Assembly (NCBI GenBank): GCA_002366595.1
Contig: DFBK01000050.1
Span: 1 to 38,029 of the forward strand
Length of the DNA stretch: 38,029 nucleotides
Direction: 5' to 3'
Source of the DNA: Anaerolineales bacterium UBA3082
GTDB taxonomy: Bacteria; Chloroflexota; Anaerolineae; UBA7937
Part shown: one piece after another, positions 6,765 to 14,103 of the stretch
Numbering within the stretch: position 1 is the stretch's first letter
Layout: every line of letters starts with the position of its first letter
Translations under genes and position numbers: made by a program
Notes under the pieces: generated by a model
The model's database searches: none
Told to the model about the DNA's origin: nothing
Seen by the model: the letters and a program-made list of their open reading frames with translations, nothing else

Positions 6765-7892
6765 ATGGATAGAGCCTGGACGATAATGCGCAAAGAGTTT
6801 ATTCACATCATCCGGGATCCGCGGACGCTAAGCGTGGTGTTCATTATGCCCATCACCTTGCTTTTGCTATTGGGCTACGCCGTAGCGGTAGAGATTGAGG
6901 ATATCCCCACCGCGGTCTACGATATGGCCAAGGATAGTGAGAGCCGCGAGTTCATAGATAGGTTCTGGCATACGCACTATTTCAAGTACGCCTTCTATGT
7001 CAATAGCACAGAGGAGATCGTGCGGCTCATCGATAGCGGCGAAGTGAGGGTGGGGCTGGTGATCCCCCCAGATTTCGGCGCCAAGTTAGGGGCTGGCAAG
7101 GGGGCCTCCGTCGAGGTCATCATAGATGGCTCCGACCCCACTATAGCCCAGACGGCTCTCTTCGTCGCCCAGACCATCGGACAGGCTGCCTCAGTGGATA
7201 TAATCAGCAGGCAATTGGGCCAGTTGGTTAGAGGGGGATCGCTACAGGTGCCCATAGATTTGAGAGCCCGCCTGCTCTACAACCCTGACATGAGGATGAT
7301 GAACTTCATGATCCCAGGCCTCATCGGAGCCATCCTACAGGTGCAGACCCTCATTCTCACTGCCTTCGCTATCGTCCGCGAGCGGGAACGAGGAACCCTG
7401 GAGCAGTTAATCGTCACTCCCATCAAACCCTGGGAACTGATGTTGGGTAAGATCGTGCCCTTCGTATTGGTGGCCTTCATCAACGTGGGCATAACCCTAC
7501 TCGTGGGCACCTTCTGGTTCAAAGTTCCGGTCAGTGGCGATGTGATATTGCTCCTATCCACCTCCCTCCTCTTCCTATTAGGCTCTCTAGGTTTAGGAAT
7601 ACTCATCTCCACCCTCTCTCAGACCCAGATGCAGGCCATGCACTTGGCCAGTTTCGTCATGTTGCCCGCTTTCATCCTATCGGGCTTCATTGTGCCCAGG
7701 GAAAATATGCCCCTCCCCGTCTACTATGCTGGATATTTGATACCCCTCACCTACTTCATAATTATCTTGCGGGGCATCATCCTCAAGGGCGTAGGGGTAG
7801 TTTATCTCTGGAAGCAGATCGCCCCTATGGCCATATTCAGCATCGTCACCTTCGTGCTCAGCGCCTTGAATTTCCACAAGAGCCTAGAGTGA
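6765..7892 (+). CDS. ABC-2 type exporter permease (YbhS/YbhR-like)
   Basis: Membrane subunit of an ABC exporter, 375 aa. The first hydrophobic helix (about residues 22-42, IMPITLLLLLGYAVAVE) is followed by a large extracytoplasmic domain of about 130 residues. Five helices follow after PGLIGAILQVQTLIL. RERERGTLEQLIVTPIKPWEL is the family's conserved cytoplasmic segment and YFIIILRGIILKGVG lies near the end. Co-transcription with tetR is likely. The partners are the two ATPases at 9015 and 10077 and the adaptors at 11045 and 12457, although two unrelated genes now lie in between. The substrate is unknown; multidrug or lipid-like compounds are usual for the family. Confidence 0.92.
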   Translation: MDRAWTIMRKEFIHIIRDPRTLSVVFIMPITLLLLLGYAVAVEIEDIPTAVYDMAKDSESREFIDRFWHTHYFKYAFYVNSTEEIVRLIDSGEVRVGLVIPPDFGAKLGAGKGASVEVIIDGSDPTIAQTALFVAQTIGQAASVDIISRQLGQLVRGGSLQVPIDLRARLLYNPDMRMMNFMIPGLIGAILQVQTLILTAFAIVRERERGTLEQLIVTPIKPWELMLGKIVPFVLVAFINVGITLLVGTFWFKVPVSGDVILLLSTSLLFLLGSLGLGILISTLSQTQMQAMHLASFVMLPAFILSGFIVPRENMPLPVYYAGYLIPLTYFIIILRGIILKGVGVVYLWKQIAPMAIFSIVTFVLSALNFHKSLE

Positions 7893-7932
7893 GATGGAGC
7901 CTGCCGCTCCTGATCTGAGGGCAGGGGCAGGG

Positions 7933-7961
7933 CATAATAGTATTTAGTGGGCGTTCAATCA
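7933..7961 (+). promoter_or_regulatory. Putative promoter with second TetR operator-like site
   Basis: CATAAT (7933-7938) is a likely -10 box; the -35 is weak (CTGATC at 7910-7915). AGTGGGCGTTCAATCA at 7946-7961 matches the core of the tetR operator at 14 of 16 positions and covers the expected transcription start. It lies 33 bases before the ATG of the hydrolase gene, suggesting that gene belongs to the TetR regulon. Confidence 0.6.
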
Positions 7962-7994
7962 ATTTGGCTGTCAGTGAAGGGAGATGCGCATCAG

Positions 7995-8642
7995 ATGCGT
8001 GTTCGCTGGTTGGGTCATTCCTGCATCGAGATATTGGGTGACAAGCATATCGTGATAGACCCGGACTTCCTTCGCGACCCCTTGGCGGGTGTGGACTACG
8101 TATTGGTAACTCACGGCCACGACGACCACATAGGGAAGGTGGCGCTGATCCCGACTGGCAAGGTGCTGGCTTCCCAGGAGGTATGTGAGATAGCCAGGCG
8201 CGAAGGGGTATCACCCGACCGGTTGGTTGAAGTGGCCCCCGGGGACATGGTGGACAATGTTCAGGTCCTGGAAGGCTATAGCCACGTTGGGAAACTCTCT
8301 GACCTCTGGGCTCGGGTGTGGGGAAGGAGAAGAAGACTGCCGGGAGGCAAGCCGCTGTCCTTTCTCGTGCATAACGATCTTTCACTGCTCCACATCGGTG
8401 ATGCATTCGAGTTCCCGCTAGAATGCAAAGCGGATATCCTTTGTCTTCCCTACCGCCGTGTTCCCTTGCGACAGGAGTATTATCAGCGCAGGCTGGTCGA
8501 ATTGGCGGCCGCCCTCAACGCTAGGTACATTATCCCCGTCCACTTCGACATGTCGCCTTGGGAGGCTGACCCCGCAGAACTGCAAGACCGGCTGAGCGCC
8601 AAGCTAATAGTTGCTACTGAGTTCGTCGAACTCAAGGGATAG
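7995..8642 (+). CDS. Metal-dependent hydrolase, metallo-beta-lactamase fold (UlaG/UPF0173-like)
   Basis: Cytoplasmic predicted hydrolase of 215 aa. The start MRVRWLGHSCIEI and the metal motif H40-G-H42-D-D44-H45 are typical of the UlaG/UPF0173 branch. A later GDAFEFP supplies the bridging Asp, and IPVHFD carries the last His. A longer frame from GTG at 7947 would start inside the operator-like site, so ATG 7995 is preferred. No substrate can be assigned. It interrupts the exporter cluster, between permease and ATPases, and seems to have its own TetR-site-bearing promoter. Confidence 0.85.
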   Translation: MRVRWLGHSCIEILGDKHIVIDPDFLRDPLAGVDYVLVTHGHDDHIGKVALIPTGKVLASQEVCEIARREGVSPDRLVEVAPGDMVDNVQVLEGYSHVGKLSDLWARVWGRRRRLPGGKPLSFLVHNDLSLLHIGDAFEFPLECKADILCLPYRRVPLRQEYYQRRLVELAAALNARYIIPVHFDMSPWEADPAELQDRLSAKLIVATEFVELKG

Positions 8643-8738
8643 TTCAACCAGTCTCCAGCAACTCACTACTCATCGGCCTGCCCCTTCGAGAAGAACAAAC
8701 GCCTTCGAGGCTGGCCCACGAGTCACGTGGAGGTGATG

Positions 8739-8960
8739 ATGGAGGAGAAAGATAGAGATAAGGGGCGATTGGAGTTCCTGGGCTCCACCAAAGTGTCAAA
8801 ACGCGGCCAAATTGTAGTTCCCGCCGCAGCGCGCCGGACGATGGGCTTGAGGAGTGGCGATGAGTTGGCAGTTTTCATAGGAGACCCAGGCGTTTTGGTT
8901 CTCGTCAAGATCAATGAGTCTGAGGCTACTAGCGAGCGCTCGTTATCTTCCTGCACTTGA
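8739..8960 (+). CDS. SpoVT/AbrB-type DNA-binding protein, probably truncated by TGA
   Basis: Small swapped-hairpin DNA-binding protein of 73 aa. The AbrB core is clear: STKVSKRGQIVVPAAARRTMGLRSGDELAVF, about residues 17-47. The start at 8739 is picked because a full GGAGGTGA site lies five bases upstream; ATG 8736 and GTG 8727 are alternatives. The frame stops at TGA 8958-8960, but the same frame continues for 17 codons (QEEWMKVMEDF ... KGLI) to TAG at 9012-9014, directly touching the next gene's ATG. AbrB-like proteins often end with such an acidic helix, so the TGA is probably a recent nonsense change. It may regulate the downstream exporter ATPases, or act as an antitoxin-like autoregulator. 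Confidence 0.8.
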   Translation: MEEKDRDKGRLEFLGSTKVSKRGQIVVPAAARRTMGLRSGDELAVFIGDPGVLVLVKINESEATSERSLSSCT

Positions 8961-9014
8961 CAAGAAGAATGGATGAAGGTCATGGAAGACTTCCAATACA
9001 AGGGGCTCATCTAG

Positions 9015-9959
9015 ATGGGTGATGTGATCATCGAAACCGAGAACCTGACTAAGAGGTTCAGGAAGGTAATGGCGGTGGATGGGCTCAACCTCTCCGTGGA
9101 GGAGGGGGAGATTTTCGGCCTAGTGGGGCCCGATGGGGCAGGGAAGACGACCACCTTTCGACTCTTGGCAGCCATCATGAACCCCACCGAGGGTAAGGCC
9201 ACCGTGGCCGGCTACGACACGGCGAGGGAAGCGGAGGAGATAAAGAAAGTGATCGGCTACATGCCCCAGAGGTTCAGCCTCTACGGGGACCTTTCAGTGA
9301 TGGAGAACCTCCATTTCTTCGCCGACATCTTCGAGGTACGCGGGGCAGAAAGGGAAGAGAGGATGAGAACACTCCTCCGCTTCTCCCGCCTGGAGGAGTT
9401 CCAAGGAAGACGAGCGGATCACCTCTCGGGAGGGATGCAGAAGAAATTGGCTTTGGCCTGCACTCTAGTCCACAAACCCGAGATCCTTTTCTTAGACGAG
9501 CCGACTACGGGGGTGGACCCCATCTCTCGACGAGAGTTCTGGGATATCCTCTCCAACCTTCACCTAGAGGGGGTGACCCTCTTGGTGAGCACGCCCTATA
9601 TGGATGAGGCCGAGCGCTGCTCTCGGGTGGGGCTGATGTTCGAGGGCAAGATGATAGTCTGTGACCAGCCAGAGAAGGTAAAGAGGCTAGCGAGGGGAGA
9701 GGTGATCGAACTCCGCCCCCAGCCTTTGTCCAAAGCGTGGGAGATCATCGAGGGGTGGGAAGGGGCGTTGGATGTCCGAGTCTACGGGGGCCTCCTTCAC
9801 GTCTTCGTTGAGGACGGGGAAAAGGGGATGCGCCAACTGGAGACCCTGCTGGCCTCTCACGGGGTTAGCGTGGAAGGGTTGCGCCAGATCAGGCCCCGCC
9901 TGGAGGAGGCTTTCGTCTCCTTGATTCGAAGGGAACAAGAAGGTCAAGCAGTGCCATGA
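9015..9959 (+). CDS. ABC exporter ATP-binding protein (N-half of YbhF-like)
   Basis: Cytoplasmic ATPase of 314 aa for an ABC-2 exporter. It shows Walker A GPDGAGKTTTF, Q-loop MPQRFSLYGDLSV, signature LSGGMQKKLALACTL, Walker B ILFLDEPTTGVDP, and a switch region STPYMDEAERC where the usual switch His is Pro-Tyr. It is a paralog of the ATPase at 10077. In E. coli YbhF two such domains are fused, and here they are separate genes. The start follows the end of the AbrB-like frame without a gap. The two ATPases probably pair with the ABC-2 permease at 6765 and the adaptors downstream. Confidence 0.93.
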   Translation: MGDVIIETENLTKRFRKVMAVDGLNLSVEEGEIFGLVGPDGAGKTTTFRLLAAIMNPTEGKATVAGYDTAREAEEIKKVIGYMPQRFSLYGDLSVMENLHFFADIFEVRGAEREERMRTLLRFSRLEEFQGRRADHLSGGMQKKLALACTLVHKPEILFLDEPTTGVDPISRREFWDILSNLHLEGVTLLVSTPYMDEAERCSRVGLMFEGKMIVCDQPEKVKRLARGEVIELRPQPLSKAWEIIEGWEGALDVRVYGGLLHVFVEDGEKGMRQLETLLASHGVSVEGLRQIRPRLEEAFVSLIRREQEGQAVP

Positions 9960-10017
9960 TGCACCGTCATCTTCGCTCCTTAGCATGCTGAAGTAGCCCA
10001 ACCAGGCCGATAAGAGA

Positions 10018-10065
10018 ATGCCTCCTTGTAAGAACTGCGGCAGGATAATAGAGGGCGAAATATGA
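10018..10065 (+). CDS. Possible 15-aa zinc-ribbon-like mini frame
   Basis: An ATG frame in the 117-base gap between the two ATPase genes encodes MPPCKNCGRIIEGEI. The C-x2-C-G knuckle resembles half of a zinc ribbon. There is no convincing ribosome site. It is probably a fragment or chance. Confidence 0.15.
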   Translation: MPPCKNCGRIIEGEI

Positions 10066-10076
10066 GAGGTCGATAA

Positions 10077-11048
10077 GTGACTGGCGAAACCCTTAGGCTA
10101 AACGATTACGCGGTCCAAGTGGTAGAACTGACCAAGAGGTTCGGCGATTTCACGGCTGTGGATCACATCAACTTCACCATCGAGAGGGGCGAGATCTTCG
10201 GCTTCCTGGGCCCCAACGGCGCGGGCAAGACCACCACCATCCGCATGCTTCTAGGCCTCCTACAACCCACGGAGGGAGAAGCGACGGTCCTGGGTTATGA
10301 CATCATCACCCAGTCGGAAGAGATCAGGAGAAGGATCGGCTACATGTCCCAGAGGTTCACCCTCTACCAAGATCTGACCGTCTCCGAGAACCTCGAGTTC
10401 TACGGTCGAACCTATGGGGTTAGGGGGAAAGAACTGGCCCAGAGGAAAGAGTTCGTGATAGATATGGCGGGGTTGAAAGGACACGAGAGGGAACTGGCAA
10501 AGAACCTGGCGGGGGGCTGGAAACAGAGACTGGCTCTGGGCACCGCCATCCTCCATGAGCCGGAGATGCTCTTCTTGGACGAGCCCACAGCAGGGGTGGA
10601 CCCCATCTCTCGCCAGGCCTTCTGGAACTTCCTCTACCACCTAGCCGAGGAGGGAACCACCATCTTCGTCACCACTCACTATATGGATGAGGCGGAACAT
10701 TGCCACAACCTGGGCCTCATCCACCATGGCCGGATCATCGCCCAGGGGACCCCCCAGAGCATCAAAGAGAAGCATATGAAAGGGGAAGTTCTGGAGATAG
10801 AGTGCCAGCGGGCGGACGTGGCGTTGGCCGCCTTGCGGGAACTATCCCTCTTCGAGGAGGTGGCCCTCTACGGCTCCCTAATCCATCTGGTGGCCCAGGT
10901 TGTGGAAGAGTATAAACCCTTAATCGAGGAAACCCTGCGTCAAAAGGGGGCTGGCCTTCGAAGTATGGACCTCATCGCCCCCTCCCTGGAAGATGTCTTC
11001 ATCTCCAGTATCAAGGAGCAATCTAACTTGCGAGGAGATCTATCATGA
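10077..11048 (+). CDS. ABC exporter ATP-binding protein (C-half of YbhF-like)
   Basis: Second ATPase of the exporter, 323 aa, GTG start. Motifs: Walker A GPNGAGKTTTIRMLL, MSQRFTLYQDLTV, the signature LAGGWKQRLALG (Ala and Trp in place of the usual Ser and Gln, as seen in YbhF-type proteins), Walker B MLFLDEPTAGVDP and a complete switch His in TTHYMDEAEHC. It thus has the catalytic His that its partner at 9015 lacks, so the two may form an asymmetric pair. The stop overlaps the following adaptor gene by four bases (ATGA), showing tight coupling. Confidence 0.93.
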   Translation: MTGETLRLNDYAVQVVELTKRFGDFTAVDHINFTIERGEIFGFLGPNGAGKTTTIRMLLGLLQPTEGEATVLGYDIITQSEEIRRRIGYMSQRFTLYQDLTVSENLEFYGRTYGVRGKELAQRKEFVIDMAGLKGHERELAKNLAGGWKQRLALGTAILHEPEMLFLDEPTAGVDPISRQAFWNFLYHLAEEGTTIFVTTHYMDEAEHCHNLGLIHHGRIIAQGTPQSIKEKHMKGEVLEIECQRADVALAALRELSLFEEVALYGSLIHLVAQVVEEYKPLIEETLRQKGAGLRSMDLIAPSLEDVFISSIKEQSNLRGDLS

Positions 11049-12430
11049 AAGGTAAAGCCTGGATCGTTATCCTACTCCTGCTCCTGGCGGGAGTAGGAGG
11101 CGGTTGGTGGTACTTCACCTCTCACCCCGAGGCTGGCTCCCAACTCTTGGCCGATCTGGGCCTGGAGATGGGAAGGCCGCCGGGAGAGGTCATCGCCTCC
11201 TCAGGGATCATCGAGGCCCAAAAGATATCGATCACCGCTGAGGTTGGAGGGAGGGTCACAAACCTCCTGGTCGATGAGGGAGACCAGGTGGAAGAAGGTG
11301 ATCTACTCATAGAACTGGACACCGATCTCCTCGCCGCCCAGATAAAGGAGGCCCAAGCCGCTCTCCGCCTGGCCCAGGCCAACCTGGCTAAGATAGAGGC
11401 CGGAGCCAAGAAGGAGGATGTCCGCCAGGCCGAGGCTCTGCTGGAGCAAGCGATAGCGGCCCGCGAGGGAGCATATCAAGCCTGGCTGGACGCCCAAACC
11501 CTCCGTGACAAGCCCCAGGAACTCTCCTTGCAGATCGAGGCCGCCAGATCTGCCTTGGCCATAGCCGAAGAGGGGGTCGCCCAAGCCAGGGCTAACTTAG
11601 AAGCCACCCGCACCAAAGAGGACCTCTTGGCCCGCACCTCCAATCAACTGCAGGAAGGGTTCGATATCACCATCACCCTACCCGACTTAACGACGATAAA
11701 AAAACATATCGAGGTTGGCCCGGCCATCATCAACCAAACCCTCAGAGAGTGGAACCTATCGAGTCAAGAGAGCTGGATCGCTTGGTCGGCCCTTTACCAG
11801 GCCCTAGCGGCTCGGGACGGGGCAGAGCGAAAGTTAGAGATCCTGATGGAGATGAGGGATAACCCCTTGGCTGCCCAGGCGGAGGTAGATGCGGCCCTCT
11901 CCCAATATGAGATGGCTCAAGCCGACGTGGCCGCGGCCCAAGCCCAACTGGATGCCCTCCGCGCCGGCCCCACAGAATATCAGGTGAATATGGCCCGCGC
12001 CCAAGTGCAAGAGGCAGAGGCGAACTTGAAGGTCTTGGAGGTACAATGGGAGAAGATGAGCCTTAAAGCACCCCGGGCTGGCCTCATCTTGGAACGGATA
12101 GCAAACGAGGGGGAGATCGCTGCCCCAGGTTCCCCCCTCCTCAGGTTGGCCGATTTGGATACCGTTACCCTGATGGTCTATGTTCCTGAGCCCCAGATCG
12201 GCCGTATCAAAGTGGGGCAAGAGGCCCAGATGGAGGTCGATTCCTACCCCGGCCAAAGTTTCGCTGGCCGGGTGGTCTTCATCGCCTCCCAAGCGGAGTT
12301 CACCCCCCAGAATGTCCAAACAAGGGAACAGAGGGCCACGCTAGTGTTCGGGGTGAAGATAGAGATCCCCAACCCGGATCATCGGCTCAAGCCAGGGATG
12401 CCCGCCGATGCGCGGATAGAGGTGGGATAA
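11045..12430 (+). CDS. HlyD/YbhG-type membrane fusion (adaptor) protein
   Basis: Periplasm- or cell-surface-facing adaptor of the exporter, 461 aa. A signal anchor (about residues 5-25) precedes ASSGIIEAQKISITAEVGGRV, the first half of the biotinyl-lipoyl-like domain. A long Ala/Gln/Glu-rich coiled-coil hairpin spans about residues 95-330. The second lipoyl half (LKAPRAGLILERIANEGEIAAPGSPLLRLADLD) and a beta-barrel domain (VDSYPGQSFAGRVVFIASQAEFTP) follow. It overlaps the preceding ATPase gene. It is paralogous to the next gene, differing mainly in the hairpin and the membrane anchor. An adaptor in a lineage that may lack an outer membrane would act outside the cytoplasmic membrane without a TolC partner. 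Confidence 0.92.
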   Translation: MKGKAWIVILLLLLAGVGGGWWYFTSHPEAGSQLLADLGLEMGRPPGEVIASSGIIEAQKISITAEVGGRVTNLLVDEGDQVEEGDLLIELDTDLLAAQIKEAQAALRLAQANLAKIEAGAKKEDVRQAEALLEQAIAAREGAYQAWLDAQTLRDKPQELSLQIEAARSALAIAEEGVAQARANLEATRTKEDLLARTSNQLQEGFDITITLPDLTTIKKHIEVGPAIINQTLREWNLSSQESWIAWSALYQALAARDGAERKLEILMEMRDNPLAAQAEVDAALSQYEMAQADVAAAQAQLDALRAGPTEYQVNMARAQVQEAEANLKVLEVQWEKMSLKAPRAGLILERIANEGEIAAPGSPLLRLADLDTVTLMVYVPEPQIGRIKVGQEAQMEVDSYPGQSFAGRVVFIASQAEFTPQNVQTREQRATLVFGVKIEIPNPDHRLKPGMPADARIEVG

Positions 12431-12456
12431 AGGGTAAGCGAAGAGGAGATCTGATC

Positions 12457-13743
12457 ATGAAGAAAGCCGCTCTTGTGCCCTTGCCAGAAGAGCCGCGAAT
12501 CGGAAAGATAGGACGGCTGGTCACAACTCTACTGGCGCTGGCCATGGGCTGCTCTGGCGGCTTAGTCACCCTCGGCTCCCCATCCCCCTCCCTCACCGCC
12601 TCCGGGGTGATCGAGGCCCGGGAGGTATCGATCACCGCTGAGGTAGGGGGGCGCATCGTCGACATCTTAGCCGATGAAGGCGACGAGATCGAGGAAGGGG
12701 CTACCTTGGTGCGGTTGGACACGGCCCTTCTTGAGGCTGAGATGGGGCGCGCCCAGGCCGCGGTAGCCTTGGCCCAAGCCAACTTGGCCCAGGTGAAAGC
12801 CGGAGCCCGCGAGGAGGAGATCCAGGCGGCTCAAGCAGCGCTGGATAAGGCTATCGCTGCCCAGGAGGGAGCAAGGAGAGCCTGGGAAGATGCTCAGGCA
12901 GCCCTAGAGGACCCCCAAGAGTTGAATCTGCAGATCGCCGAGGCCGAGACCCAACTGGCACTGGCCGAGCACCAACTCTCCCAGGCTCAGGCCCAACTGG
13001 CCACAGCCCAGATAATGCGAGATAATTACAAGCGGGATGGCTCCGCTGAGGGGCAAGCCCTCTATGAAGCCTATGGCTATCAGGTATCGGCCGCTGAGGC
13101 AGCCCTAGCCGCAGCCCAGGAACAACTGGCCGGATCCCAAAAGAACCTAGAGAACTTATTGGCCCTGAAGGAAAACCCCATCTCCCTCCGGGCCCAACTA
13201 CATGCTGCCCAGGCCCAATACGAGGTGGCAGCCGCCGGGGCAGAGGTGGCTCAGGCAGCCCTAGAATCCCTCAAGGCGGGGGCCACCCCGGAGGAGATAG
13301 CCGCCGCCCAAGCCCAACTGGAGCAGGCGGAAGCGGCCTTGGGGCTCTTGGAGGTACAACTGGAGAAGATGACCCTCAAAGCGCCCCTAAGCGGCCTGGT
13401 CACCAGCCGCTCCGTTCAAATAGGGGAGACCGCCTCCCCCGGAGCTGTCCTCCTCACCCTGGCTGACCTGGATCAAGTTGAACTCACCGTCTTCATCCCG
13501 GAGAACCGGCTGGGAGAGATCCGCTTGGGACAAAAGGTTACCGTAGAGGTCGACTCCTTCCCCGGCAAGGGGTACCAAGGGGAGGTGGTCTATATCTCCT
13601 CGGAAGCGGAGTTCACCCCTCGCAACGTGCAGACCAAAGAGGAGCGGGTGACTACCGTCTTCGCCGTCAAGGTTCGGCTCCCCAACCCAGAGCACGAATT
13701 GAAACCCGGCATGCCCGCCGACGCAACATTCGAGCAACTATGA
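12457..13743 (+). CDS. Second HlyD/YbhG-type adaptor, predicted lipoprotein
   Basis: Paralog of the preceding adaptor, 428 aa, 26 bases downstream. Instead of a plain signal anchor it has a hydrophobic segment ending in LALAMGC, a possible lipobox with Cys around residue 32. Then come ASGVIEAREVSITAEVGGRI (lipoyl half), a coiled-coil hairpin unusually rich in AQAQL repeats, LKAPLSGLVTSRSVQIGETASPG and the barrel segment VDSFPGKGYQGEVVYISSEAEFTPRNVQT. Tandem adaptors suggest either two exporters, one of which has lost its permease (see 5873-6037), or a hetero-oligomeric adaptor. It is the last gene of the cluster. Confidence 0.9.
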   Translation: MKKAALVPLPEEPRIGKIGRLVTTLLALAMGCSGGLVTLGSPSPSLTASGVIEAREVSITAEVGGRIVDILADEGDEIEEGATLVRLDTALLEAEMGRAQAAVALAQANLAQVKAGAREEEIQAAQAALDKAIAAQEGARRAWEDAQAALEDPQELNLQIAEAETQLALAEHQLSQAQAQLATAQIMRDNYKRDGSAEGQALYEAYGYQVSAAEAALAAAQEQLAGSQKNLENLLALKENPISLRAQLHAAQAQYEVAAAGAEVAQAALESLKAGATPEEIAAAQAQLEQAEAALGLLEVQLEKMTLKAPLSGLVTSRSVQIGETASPGAVLLTLADLDQVELTVFIPENRLGEIRLGQKVTVEVDSFPGKGYQGEVVYISSEAEFTPRNVQTKEERVTTVFAVKVRLPNPEHELKPGMPADATFEQL

Positions 13744-13905
13744 AAAGACCAGGGAAGACGAGTCCCCAGGGCTCGTGTTCCATAAGAACGTCACATCGTT
13801 TTTCGTCTCCTACTCTTCTCGCCAAAAAGCGCATCGCTCACCCCCCCTTGTGTGTTTTATCCCTGTGGGGAGCCTTAAATAACCGCCAAAAATCGGCTTG
13901 TGGCA

Positions 13906-13934
13906 TTGACTTGCCCAGCGATTAGGTGTATAAT
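13906..13934 (+). promoter_or_regulatory. cstA promoter
   Basis: TTGACT (13906-13911) and TATAAT (13929-13934), 17-base spacing. It is about 165 bases before the cstA ATG, so the transcript has a long leader. Confidence 0.88.
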
Positions 13935-13940
13935 GGAATT

Positions 13941-14103
13941 AAGGGTTCTCGCTGATTGCAAGCACGTCTCTAGTACCCAGAACGCTCTTAAGCCCTCATG
14001 GAGAGGGCGCAGGAAAGGGGGTGATGAAAAGCGACGAGAGTATGATGAAGTGTTTTCGACTGACGGTGGTCAAGTTATAGTTTCTCACAAGGGAGTGTAA
14101 AAA
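13941..14103 (+). other. Long 5' leader of cstA
   Basis: About 160 untranslated bases precede cstA. A hairpin GCCCTC/GAGGGC (13992-13997 with 14003-14008, 5-base loop) is followed by AGGAAAGGGGG and a short ATG frame at 14024 (17 codons). This is compatible with leader-peptide or structural control. No known riboswitch consensus was recognised. Confidence 0.45.

Noticed and set aside
8958..8960. Selenocysteine at the TGA of the AbrB-type gene
   Set aside because: AbrB proteins have no selenoprotein members and no clear SECIS-like hairpin follows; a nonsense mutation is simpler.
13900..14100. A 66-codon frame in the cstA leader
   Set aside because: It overlaps the promoter, lacks a ribosome site and has no protein-like character.
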